Assembly: GCA_014238415.1 (NCBI GenBank)
Contig: JABABA010000006.1
Location: 62,001-126,000, forward strand
Reading direction: 5' to 3'
Length of the DNA: 64,000 nt
From: Planctomycetota bacterium
GTDB taxonomy: Bacteria; Planctomycetota; UBA1135; GCA-002686595
The stretch's first letter is position 1, and the number at the start of each line of letters is the position of its first letter. The position numbers were made by a program, and so were the translations under genes. The notes below the pieces were generated by a model. The model was not told the origin of the DNA, did no database searches, and worked only from the letters and a program-made list of their open reading frames with translations. Positions 51,657 to 59,134 of this stretch are shown in pieces.

Positions 51657-52556
51657 ATGGAACGGATTCTCGACATGTGGGTTGGGGTTGAACTCCAGCC
51701 GCGCTCCCAAGAAGTCAGCCAGGGTTCCCGTGGTGCCTTCAATCAGGCCTTGGCATTGGCGGGTCAGGTGGGTGCGCGCGTCACGATCATGCACTCCACA
51801 TGGCACGAGGGCCGCACGGTGCCCATCGGTGATGCGGGCAAGGCGGCTCTCGACGCCATGGTCACGGAGGCGATTGGAGCGGGCTTGAGAACACGGCTTG
51901 AGGTCACCGATCAACGCCCCTGGCTGGCCCTGCTGCGGGCTGCTCTCAACGAGTCAGCCGACTTGATCCTCGTGGGCAAGCGCGATCAGTTGGAGGCACC
52001 CAGCGGCCGACGCCTGGGAAGCGTGGCCACGAAACTCGTGCGCAAATGTCCCGCGCCGGTTTGGGTGGTCAAGCCAGGGCATGATCTGGAGCACAAGCTG
52101 ATCCTTGTGGCGACGGACCTGACCGGCGTCGGAGATCAGGCCCTGCGCTGGGCGGCTTCTCTTGCTCGCTGGCGCGGAGCTGCGCTGCACATTGTTCACG
52201 CCTGGCGGCACGATTCAGATGCGCAAGATCGCTTCCAGGGGGATGACCCTGAGGCCTGGCAGGAGGAGCTTTCAAACCTGCGGGAGGAAACCAGGGTCGC
52301 GGTTCTGGAACGCTGCGGGAACTTGGATTTGTCCGCGCCGCCCACAGTGCATCTTTCGCGTAAGAGTCCAGCCCGTGCCATCAAGGAAACAGTCGGGCAC
52401 CTGGTGCCGGATCTGCTGGTCCTGGGCAGTTTGTCCCGGGCTGGTCGCGCTGGTATTTTTGTGGGTGAGACTGCTGAGCGCCTGATGGGGAGGCTGGGCT
52501 GCTCCTTGCTGGTACTCAAGCCTGATGGCTTTGAATGCCCCGTTGCGGCGGACTAG
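51657..52556 (+). CDS. tandem universal stress protein
   Basis: A 299-residue protein of two Usp domains, like UspE. The first runs from WVGVELQPRSQ to RKCPAPVWVVKPG (about 1-145); the second starts at HKLILVATDLTGVGDQALRWAASLA. Its ATP-site motif is near VLGSLSRAGRAGIFVGETAERLMGR. The second domain therefore looks competent to bind ATP, while the first, with GKRDQLEAPSGRRLGSVATKLV, is a related form. The ATG at 51657 is chosen by domain start. Its stop overlaps that of the aldolase gene by 4 bp. Confidence 0.88.
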   Translation: MERILDMWVGVELQPRSQEVSQGSRGAFNQALALAGQVGARVTIMHSTWHEGRTVPIGDAGKAALDAMVTEAIGAGLRTRLEVTDQRPWLALLRAALNESADLILVGKRDQLEAPSGRRLGSVATKLVRKCPAPVWVVKPGHDLEHKLILVATDLTGVGDQALRWAASLARWRGAALHIVHAWRHDSDAQDRFQGDDPEAWQEELSNLREETRVAVLERCGNLDLSAPPTVHLSRKSPARAIKETVGHLVPDLLVLGSLSRAGRAGIFVGETAERLMGRLGCSLLVLKPDGFECPVAAD

Positions 52557-53272
52557 TTGCCCTCTTGGGGCAGGCCGCAGCCGGTTTCCAATGTATTGCG
52601 CTGGGTGATGCCCAGGGCTGAGCGCGTGGCCAGGAGTTTCTGCACAGCTTCCGGGGGCAGGGGATCGAGGCCGCCTTTGGCAGTGTGCGCCAGCCACAGA
52701 ATGCGCGCGGTGTGTTCCAGCATGTCGAGCTTCTTGAATGCTTCCATCAGGTTGGTACCCAGGGTCACCGAGCCGTGGTTCTTCATCATCACAGTATCGG
52801 AGCAGCGTACGATTTCGCGGATTGTCTCTGGCAGCTCCGGCGTACCCGGTGTGCCGAAAGGAGCCGTGGGGATTCCTCCGATGGTCACGATCACCTCTGG
52901 GATGACCGGCATCTGCAGATCGATGCCTGCGATGGTCATGGCCACCGCGTGGGGTGGGTGGGCGTGCAGGATGGCCCGCACATCCGGGCGCTCCTCATAG
53001 GCCACCATGTGTATGCCGATTTCGCTGGAGGGCTTGGGCCCCACGGGTGAGGGAGTGCCGTCTGGATTGAGTTTGGCGATCTGGTGCGGGTTGAGAAAGC
53101 CCTTCATGCTGCCGGTGGGCGTCACCAAAATTGAACCATCCCGCATGCGGGCAGAAATATTGCCATCGGCGGCGACCACTGTGCCGCGGCTATAGCACAA
53201 CTCCCCGATTTTGCAGATAGCGGTGCGCAGTCGGGCTTCTTCGTCGCTCCAGGCGGGATCGGATGGTTGCAT
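52553..53272 (-). CDS. class II aldolase (L-fuculose/rhamnulose-phosphate type)
   Basis: A 239-residue zinc aldolase. Visible are GNISARM, TPTGSMKG, the catalytic Glu84 in PSSEIGIH, zinc ligands His103 and His105 in LHAHPPHA, and His166 in MKNHGS. Such enzymes split fuculose- or rhamnulose-1-phosphate to DHAP and lactaldehyde. It is the last of five minus-strand genes and follows three BMC vertex proteins, the same pairing as in the planctomycete fucose/rhamnose microcompartment locus. The aldehyde dehydrogenase, PduL and shell hexamers of that locus are not in the window. Confidence 0.9.
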   Translation of the reverse strand: MQPSDPAWSDEEARLRTAICKIGELCYSRGTVVAADGNISARMRDGSILVTPTGSMKGFLNPHQIAKLNPDGTPSPVGPKPSSEIGIHMVAYEERPDVRAILHAHPPHAVAMTIAGIDLQMPVIPEVIVTIGGIPTAPFGTPGTPELPETIREIVRCSDTVMMKNHGSVTLGTNLMEAFKKLDMLEHTARILWLAHTAKGGLDPLPPEAVQKLLATRSALGITQRNTLETGCGLPQEGN

Positions 53273-53291
53273 TGGATTAGCTTGCTGTGTG

Positions 53292-53600
53292 TCAGGGCTG
53301 CTGGATCTGGCGGTGGTCGTAGGTCAGCTTGCCCTCTACTTCCACCGCATCGACGAAGCCCACTATGAGAGATTTGATCGGTGCGCTGGGGTCCTTGAGG
53401 ATCTGGCGGCCGGAGTTGCCCTCGTCGATCATCAGCACCCGGTCACCAACACCTGCTCCAACCTTGTCCAGGGCAATACGCGTCTTGCCCGTGGCCTTGC
53501 CGTCGGGCGTGACCGGGCGCACCATCAGGAGGGTGAAGCCATCGAGGGCCTTGACTTGTACGGGGGAGACCACCGTGCCAATCACATCCGCCAGAATCAT
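53292..53600 (-). CDS. BMC vertex protein (EutN/CcmL family), third of three
   Basis: A 102-residue pentamer-forming shell protein. It has the family start ILADVIGTVVSPVQVKALDGFTLLMVRP, the Lys/Arg-rich linker, DKVGAGVGDRVLMIDEGNSGRQIL, and the closing IVGFVDAVEV strand. Vertex proteins cap the corners of bacterial microcompartments. It lies 19 bp upstream of the aldolase, and its start overlaps the stop of the second vertex gene by 4 bp. Confidence 0.92.
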   Translation of the reverse strand: MILADVIGTVVSPVQVKALDGFTLLMVRPVTPDGKATGKTRIALDKVGAGVGDRVLMIDEGNSGRQILKDPSAPIKSLIVGFVDAVEVEGKLTYDHRQIQQP

Positions 53601-53902
53601 CGTGAAGGCTCCAGGTCTGAAGCCAGGTCGCGATTGCCGACTACTGCCTGTTCCACAAAGCCCAGGATGGTGGCGTCCACCGGTACAAAGGTCTCGTCGG
53701 GCAGAGCCAGGGCTGCTTCTCGCCCATCCACATAGTGGATCAGATCACCAGGGCCGCTGGAGATTGCGCTGCAAGCCACCAAGCTGTCGCCCATGGGGGC
53801 GCCGGTTTCGTCCAGAGGCTGCACGATTTGCAAGGGCACTCCCTCGAGCCCCTCGTACTGCTGAGTGGCGACCACGCGCCCGGTTACTCGGCCCAGGTAC
53901 AT
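53597..53902 (-). CDS. BMC vertex protein (EutN/CcmL family), second of three
   Basis: A 101-residue EutN/CcmL-type protein: MYLGRVTGRVVATQQYEGLEGVPLQIVQPL, SGPGDLIHYVDGREAALAL, and ATILGFVEQAVV. Divergence from its two neighbours suggests three separate paralogues, as in planctomycete BMC loci, rather than recent duplicates. It lies 4 bp after the first vertex gene. Confidence 0.92.
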   Translation of the reverse strand: MYLGRVTGRVVATQQYEGLEGVPLQIVQPLDETGAPMGDSLVACSAISSGPGDLIHYVDGREAALALPDETFVPVDATILGFVEQAVVGNRDLASDLEPSR

Positions 53903-53906
53903 GCTC

Positions 53907-54203
53907 TCATTCGCTCCACTTCTCGTAGACGTTGCTGCCGTCCTGATCCCAGGAATCTACAATCGCCATGACCACGGCGTCGCAGGGACGGTCTTTGGTC
54001 AAGGTGGTCTGGCGCGCACTGGAGCCCGTGGCGTAGAGCACCAGGTCTCCCGGGCCCGCGCCTACCGCGTCCACGGCGATGACGTATTGGTCCTTTGGCT
54101 TGTTTTCGTGGTTGTGCACCTGGCACACCAGAAGTTTGTGGTCGCGCAGACCCTCGTCTTTTTGGGTGGCCACCAGGCTGCCGATGATCTTCGCAATTTG
54201 CAT
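53907..54203 (-). CDS. BMC vertex protein (EutN/CcmL family), first of three
   Basis: A 98-residue EutN/CcmL-type protein: MQIAKIIGSLVATQKDEGLRDHKLLV, VDAVGAGPGDLVLYATGSSARQT and VVMAIVDSWD. The ATG at 54203 gives the family N-terminus; the frame above it lies inside the parvulin-like gene region. It starts 11 bp after that gene's stop, so the three vertex proteins probably share its transcript. Confidence 0.92.
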   Translation of the reverse strand: MQIAKIIGSLVATQKDEGLRDHKLLVCQVHNHENKPKDQYVIAVDAVGAGPGDLVLYATGSSARQTTLTKDRPCDAVVMAIVDSWDQDGSNVYEKWSE

Positions 54204-54214
54204 GGGTCTAGATT

Positions 54215-55663
54215 CTACAGGTCGAGCCAGGTGGAAACCGCTGCCCGAGGCAGGGCATCGCTCACCAGGCGTCGGCGCAGTTCCTGGTGGACGTGGTCGC
54301 GCATCTCTTCCCAGGTGGGCAGGGGGCGATATGCGCCGATTTGGAGCAACAAGACCCCGCCCTGGAGGCGCAGAGGGCCCAGCAGAGAGCCCTCTGGTGA
54401 TTCCTTGTCCTTGTCGATATGGGCCCAAAGAGCCGCGCGCACGGTCTCGGGGACCAGCCGCGAGCCCCTCGTGATGATGCCCAGATACCCCTTGCGCTCC
54501 CGGCTGGCGGGCTCGTCCGAGTGCAGCCCTACCAGGCGTTCGAAGTCCTTGGGGCTGGCGATCTGTGCCTTCATTGCTTCGAGCTCCGATTCGGCCGCCT
54601 CAAAAGTTCGTGGATTGAGTTCATTGGCAAAGCGGGCAGCGCTCAGCACCAGAACGCTGATGGCATGGCCTTCTCCGTGCAGGCTGTCGAAGAGGTTGCG
54701 CTCTTCCTCATAGACCGCGCGCAGTTCTGCGTCCCCATGGGTGCGGTCCACGAAGAGGTGCGCCATGGCTGCTGCGCGGATCGCCGGGTCCCGGCGCACG
54801 GTAGCCAGAGAAAGTCCCTGGGCTTTGAGCAGCTGCTCGTAGGCGACTCCCTGAAAGTTGCTGTTGGCCTCCACTTCTTTTCGTCGTCGGGCGATCTCGG
54901 TGTCTACTGCAGCTTCGACGGCGTCTGGAGCCAGGTCTGGCAAGCGCGCAGCGATGCGTTCAACGAGCAGCAACTCGTAGCAGGCCTCCCGTAGTTGATC
55001 GGAGGGCAGGCTTGTGCGCAGGTACTCCCCAAAGGTCTGACGTGAAATCAAATGTGGACCGATCGTCAGTACTGTTCCATCGCTCCAGGGGTATACGCCT
55101 TTTTTTTGTTCCAGGCTATCCACGACCCCATTCAGCCAGTGGGTTTGTTGTTCCCCGCTGATAGGATCATCCGGGCCCAATCCTAAAGCCTTGCGAGCCA
55201 GGCGTTCGTGCAGCACCGACAGGCGCAGGTGTCGTTGAAAGGTCTTGCGCTCGATGCCCTGTTGTTCAAGGTAGTCCGTCAGACTGTCCGCCGTGCCGCT
55301 GGAAATGATCTGTTCCTCCAGGGTCCGCCAGCGTTGATTGAGGTCCGCCCGACTGGCGGTGATTCCCTCACTCTTGGCGAGGTCTTGCACCACCACCAAC
55401 TGAGCAAGGGCCGCGAGGGTGTCCTGACCCAGAGGTGAGTTCCCATGGCGGGCCAGCAGAAGGTCATCGAGTTCTGCGAAGGTCAAGCGGCAGTCGGGAC
55501 CGATGGCCGCCAGTTCGACTCCCAGGCGCGGCTTGTCCGGCTGCTGTTTGGGAGGCACACTGGGAGCGGGCGGCGTAGGCCGTCCCTGGTCAGGTTGCTG
55601 GGCCGCAAGCTGCCCCGGAGCCAGGGCTGTTAGCGCCAGAAGGCAGGCAAGCTGTGCTTTCAT
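54215..55663 (-). CDS. SurA/PpiC-like exported parvulin-type chaperone
   Basis: A 482-residue protein with a signal peptide (MKAQLACLLALTALAPGQLAAQQ) and a long helical chaperone region. The C-terminal part (about 340-470) is a parvulin-like domain: AISVLVLSAARF, FERLVGLHSDEPASRERKGYLG, LGPLRLQGGVLLLQIGAYRP. Catalytic parvulin residues are only partly recognisable. It would act on periplasmic folding. It is the first gene of the vertex-protein/aldolase operon, an odd partner for a cytoplasmic organelle. Confidence 0.78.
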   Translation of the reverse strand: MKAQLACLLALTALAPGQLAAQQPDQGRPTPPAPSVPPKQQPDKPRLGVELAAIGPDCRLTFAELDDLLLARHGNSPLGQDTLAALAQLVVVQDLAKSEGITASRADLNQRWRTLEEQIISSGTADSLTDYLEQQGIERKTFQRHLRLSVLHERLARKALGLGPDDPISGEQQTHWLNGVVDSLEQKKGVYPWSDGTVLTIGPHLISRQTFGEYLRTSLPSDQLREACYELLLVERIAARLPDLAPDAVEAAVDTEIARRRKEVEANSNFQGVAYEQLLKAQGLSLATVRRDPAIRAAAMAHLFVDRTHGDAELRAVYEEERNLFDSLHGEGHAISVLVLSAARFANELNPRTFEAAESELEAMKAQIASPKDFERLVGLHSDEPASRERKGYLGIITRGSRLVPETVRAALWAHIDKDKESPEGSLLGPLRLQGGVLLLQIGAYRPLPTWEEMRDHVHQELRRRLVSDALPRAAVSTWLDL

Positions 55664-55722
55664 TGCCCCTTATGGTAGCGCCAGGGGGGCCCTGGAGGCC
55701 CCATTCTGGCAGCCCAGGTGAC

Positions 55723-57333
55723 CTACATGAGACCATCGAAGGCCGCTGCTTCACACCGCAGGGGCTGTCGGTTGATGAGGTGTACGGCACGCAGGACCCG
55801 CGCCAGGGCACGATGGTAGTCTCTGGCGAAAGTTTCGCTGGAGCGCGCTTCCACGCGCGCGTTGCGTGCATCCTCCTTCTGGATGTTCCATTGGGGCTCG
55901 TCACCCTCGGCATCCCTCAAGGTCGCGTGAATGGGAGTCCCCACATGCACGGTGAACTGGTTGAATCGCACTCGGTCAATCATGGGCGCGTGTTCTTCCA
56001 GGAAGCGCGCAGTCAGCAAGAGGTCTTCAGAGGTCTCGCTTGGGTAGCCTCTGAACATGGTGCACCGTACGCTCAGACCCGCCCCATGGGCGTTGTGGAT
56101 GAATTGGCTGTTGGCTTCCACGTTGCAACCCTTGTCCATCAGATCGAGCAGCCGTTGGCTGCCTGATTCCAGGCCAAAGCTGATCCGGCGCAGACCCGCC
56201 GAGGCGGCTGCCTTGAGTTCGGCGGCACTGATTCCATTGTCTTTGCGGCAATCCACGTGCACCGTCGCGATCCACTGGGCGCCGGGGATTCGGGTTTGGA
56301 TGTTCTCCACCAACCCGCGAAATGTGTCTGGGTCCGAGTTGAGCTTGAGGTCCATGAACTGAAAGTTCTTGGTATGGTTGCGACGGGAGAGCTCTTCCAT
56401 CTCTCGCATCACCGCTTGCCAGGGCCGGCTGCGAAACGTGCGGCCTGCGGTGGTTATCACGTCGCTGCAGAACGTGCAGCGGCCCCATTGGCAGCCCCTG
56501 CCTGCCAAGATGGGGATTATCCGCACCGGGTAGCGATCCCAGGGGAAGTCGCTGTAATCTGGTATCGGAGCGCGATCAAGTCCACGGAGGGGAGGGGCCA
56601 CTCCACTGCTGCGGCCATTCGCCAGGGTCACTCCTGGGAATTGCAGCAGGTCTTCTCCGTTGGCTGTGGCGGCGACGATGGCTGGCAGGGAGCGATCCAC
56701 TTCTGCGCCGATAATGGCGGTCAAGCCCGGGATTTCAAGCCATTCGTTTGCGGTTGCGCTGAGGTTGAAGAGCGGTCCTCCCACGAGCAGGGGGATTTTC
56801 GCTTCTTGCGCAAGCCGACCGATCATTCTTACCGTGGGATAGTGGCGCAGGTAGGCTGAGAGCAGCAGCACATCGGGTTTGCGATCAAGGGCGCGTGTGG
56901 TTTCCAACAGGGTGCGTCGATGTGGCCGTCCCTCTCCCCATGCATGCAGCTTGCGTCCCCAATTGCGCAGCGGACGCAGGACTCTCCAGCGGGAGAGATG
57001 AAGTCTTCGTTGCCAATCATCCCAGAAGGTCTCCTGGTGTTCTCGTTGCAGGGCGAGCACATCATGTGCGAGAGGAGAAAGTAATTCGACCTCGTGGCCT
57101 GCCTCGCGCAGGGCACCAACCAGGATGCCCACACTGAGCGTCGGAAACGAGGCAGAGTTGTGCAGGTCCACGACCAGGCTGCGGGTTTGGGTGCGGCCGT
57201 GGGGGACTCGCTGAGCGCGCAGCCAGGAGTTGGGCTGCGAGGAGGACGACCGAGTGTCTGGGTCGATGGGAGTGAGTTTGTGATCGAGTTGGTTCACTAG
57301 AGTGCGATGGTGGTTTGGGAGCTGGCGAGGCAC
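55723..57333 (-). CDS. B12-binding-type radical SAM protein
   Basis: A 536-residue protein. The N-terminal cobalamin-binding-like region (VVDLHNSASFPTLSVGILVGALREAGHEV, then DVLLLSAYLRHYPTVRMIGRLAQEAKIPLLVGGP) precedes a radical SAM barrel. The iron-sulfur motif is GRGCQWGRCTFCSD (Cys281, 286, 289, spaced 4 and 2 rather than 3 and 2). GLESGSQRLLDLMDKG is typical of the SAM site. Such proteins do difficult methylations, sulfur insertions or C-C chemistry; substrate unknown. It is divergent from the threonine-type sulfatase, 212 bp away. The true start may be downstream of the chosen ATG. Confidence 0.85.
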   Translation of the reverse strand: MPRQLPNHHRTLVNQLDHKLTPIDPDTRSSSSQPNSWLRAQRVPHGRTQTRSLVVDLHNSASFPTLSVGILVGALREAGHEVELLSPLAHDVLALQREHQETFWDDWQRRLHLSRWRVLRPLRNWGRKLHAWGEGRPHRRTLLETTRALDRKPDVLLLSAYLRHYPTVRMIGRLAQEAKIPLLVGGPLFNLSATANEWLEIPGLTAIIGAEVDRSLPAIVAATANGEDLLQFPGVTLANGRSSGVAPPLRGLDRAPIPDYSDFPWDRYPVRIIPILAGRGCQWGRCTFCSDVITTAGRTFRSRPWQAVMREMEELSRRNHTKNFQFMDLKLNSDPDTFRGLVENIQTRIPGAQWIATVHVDCRKDNGISAAELKAAASAGLRRISFGLESGSQRLLDLMDKGCNVEANSQFIHNAHGAGLSVRCTMFRGYPSETSEDLLLTARFLEEHAPMIDRVRFNQFTVHVGTPIHATLRDAEGDEPQWNIQKEDARNARVEARSSETFARDYHRALARVLRAVHLINRQPLRCEAAAFDGLM

Positions 57334-57374
57334 TCACTTGGTCTTCTCTCTTGACCAGTTGAGCTTTCTTACGG

Positions 57375-57384
57375 ACGTGCACGT
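57375..57384. promoter_or_regulatory. 10-bp palindrome ACGTGCACGT in the divergent region
   Basis: The 212-bp gap between the radical SAM gene and the sulfatase gene contains this perfect palindrome, flanked by direct GAGCTT copies at about 57361 and 57385. It may be an operator, but this short a match could be chance. Confidence 0.25.
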
Positions 57385-57533
57385 GAGCTTACCCTAGTTG
57401 CGAGATTCTTGGGCAAAGATAGAAAGTTGCAAATCTAGTGCGTGCGCGGCGGGGGCACTGCTCAGGCTCCTGCGTCTGCCCTGCAACCCGTCCAGATCGA
57501 GCCCAGCCATGCCGGTTCCTGATTTGCTCGCGC

Positions 57534-57539
57534 TAGGAT
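57534..57539 (+). promoter_or_regulatory. -10-like TAGGAT, leaderless spacing
   Basis: TAGGAT ends 6 nt before the ATG at 57546, so transcription would begin at or beside the start codon. Confidence 0.35.
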
Positions 57540-57545
57540 ACCCCC

Positions 57546-59120
57546 ATGGGTCGAGACCACATTCTGCCAACGCCATGGGTACTGGCTTTCTTGCTGGGGC
57601 TTGTGGGCTGCGGCGTTGAGCCGCGCTCACGCACAGTCGTGGTCGTAGTCTTTGATGCTTTGCATGCGGGGCATGTGCACCATCTGGGGTACGAGCGTGA
57701 GACCACGCCAAATCTGGATCGGTTGGCGCAGGAGGGCGTGACATTCTTGCGGGCCCTTGCACCCGCTCCCTACACAGTGGCCAGCACCGCGAGTCTGATG
57801 ACCGGGTTGGTGCCGCAGCGCCACCGGGTTCTGCGATCCTTTGGCAGCCATCTGAAGCCGATCGGGGTGACGCTTGCCGAGACATTGCATGATGCTGGCT
57901 GGCAGTGTTTTGGAGCAACGGGCAACGCCAACGCGGGCAAATTGACCGGGATCACCGGCGGCTTTGATCAGTGGGTAGAAGCCTACGAGGGCAAGGGCCC
58001 CGGAGATGCGCCCTTCCTGCCCCGCGGGGACGGCACGTTTGTGCACATGGTTGCTCCTGATTGGTGGGTGGGGCATCTGAAGGACATTTTGGAGCAACGC
58101 GATCCAAAGCGCGATGCGTTCATCTACCTGCATGTGTTGCAACCACACTCACCCTATGCGCCGCCCGAGCGATTGCTTGCTCGCTTCGCAGATCCGGACT
58201 ACATCAGCAGTTGGTCTGATGAGAAGGAGCCCACTGGTTTCAGGGCCGGCTCCACCAGTCCACTGGTGCGCGCGAACAAGGGCCAGATTCCAATGAATGA
58301 CGCGGACCGGGAGTACACCCGGGCCCTCTACGACGCGAGCCTTCTGTGGGGAGACGAGGCCCTGGGCAACATGATCTCTCTCCTGCGCGATCAGGGCGTC
58401 TGGGATTCCTCCTGGCTGGTGGTGACCAGCGATCATGGGGAGGCGTTCTGGCAGCACGGACTCTGGGGTCACAACGATCATCTCTATGAGGAGATGCTGC
58501 ATGTGCCCCTGGTGGTGCGGGCTCCCGGCGATACCCTGCCCAAGGGCACTCGGGTGACGGGATTGGTCTCGCCGATGGACCTTTTTCCCAGCTTCATGCA
58601 GTGGTTTGATCTGCCCCTGGTACCTGATCTTGACGGCCAGCCCCTGGACCCGGTGATTCGTGGGTCGGTGGCCAAGAACCGTTCCATGGTGCTGCAGACC
58701 AATGGCAATCGGCCTGATGTGGGGCGTACGGGGGAGACCACCAAGCTGATTGTTGGCCATGGGGAGGGGCAAGGGGAGTTGCAGGTGCAGCGCTATGACC
58801 TGAGGCAGGATCCCGGGGAACAGAGCCCCCTCGAAGGGCAGCCAGACGAGCAGGTGCTGGCGCGCCTCGTTGCCTTGATGGGCTCATTGGAGGGCTACAT
58901 CGCCAAGGAATTTGAGCGTGCAGAGCACAAGCGGGCCTTGCGCGCCCATCTTGAATTGCAACTCGCCAGCGAACTTGCCCTGGACCAGGCCATGCAGGCT
59001 CTGGGCCTCAAGATTCCAGTGGGACACGCCCAACGGGAACTGCGCGCAGTGGCGGGGGATCTGGCTGATGTGTCGGCCTTGCTTGAGGCACTCGGTTATG
59101 GCGGCGACACGGAAGATTAG
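57546..59120 (+). CDS. lipoprotein sulfatase-like phosphatase/hydrolase, threonine type
   Basis: A 524-residue alkaline-phosphatase-superfamily protein. The lipobox is LVGC (Cys22), so it is exported. Metal ligands appear in VVVVVFDALHAGHV and VVTSDHGEAFWQHG. At the place of the formylglycine Cys it has Thr77 in YTVASTASLMTG, with no CxPxR motif, so it cannot use formylglycine. A Thr nucleophile is known in related lipoteichoic-acid synthase and phosphoethanolamine transferase enzymes, but this is not their domain layout. The C-terminal 80 residues are helical. It may hydrolyse a phosphate or sulfate ester or transfer a head group. Confidence 0.85.
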   Translation: MGRDHILPTPWVLAFLLGLVGCGVEPRSRTVVVVVFDALHAGHVHHLGYERETTPNLDRLAQEGVTFLRALAPAPYTVASTASLMTGLVPQRHRVLRSFGSHLKPIGVTLAETLHDAGWQCFGATGNANAGKLTGITGGFDQWVEAYEGKGPGDAPFLPRGDGTFVHMVAPDWWVGHLKDILEQRDPKRDAFIYLHVLQPHSPYAPPERLLARFADPDYISSWSDEKEPTGFRAGSTSPLVRANKGQIPMNDADREYTRALYDASLLWGDEALGNMISLLRDQGVWDSSWLVVTSDHGEAFWQHGLWGHNDHLYEEMLHVPLVVRAPGDTLPKGTRVTGLVSPMDLFPSFMQWFDLPLVPDLDGQPLDPVIRGSVAKNRSMVLQTNGNRPDVGRTGETTKLIVGHGEGQGELQVQRYDLRQDPGEQSPLEGQPDEQVLARLVALMGSLEGYIAKEFERAEHKRALRAHLELQLASELALDQAMQALGLKIPVGHAQRELRAVAGDLADVSALLEALGYGGDTED

Positions 59121-59134
59121 TTTGGGTCATTTCG

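Noticed and set aside
53292-54203. Carboxysome (CcmL) interpretation of the vertex proteins
   Set aside because: No RuBisCO, carbonic anhydrase or CcmM/CsoS genes are present; the aldolase points to a catabolic compartment.
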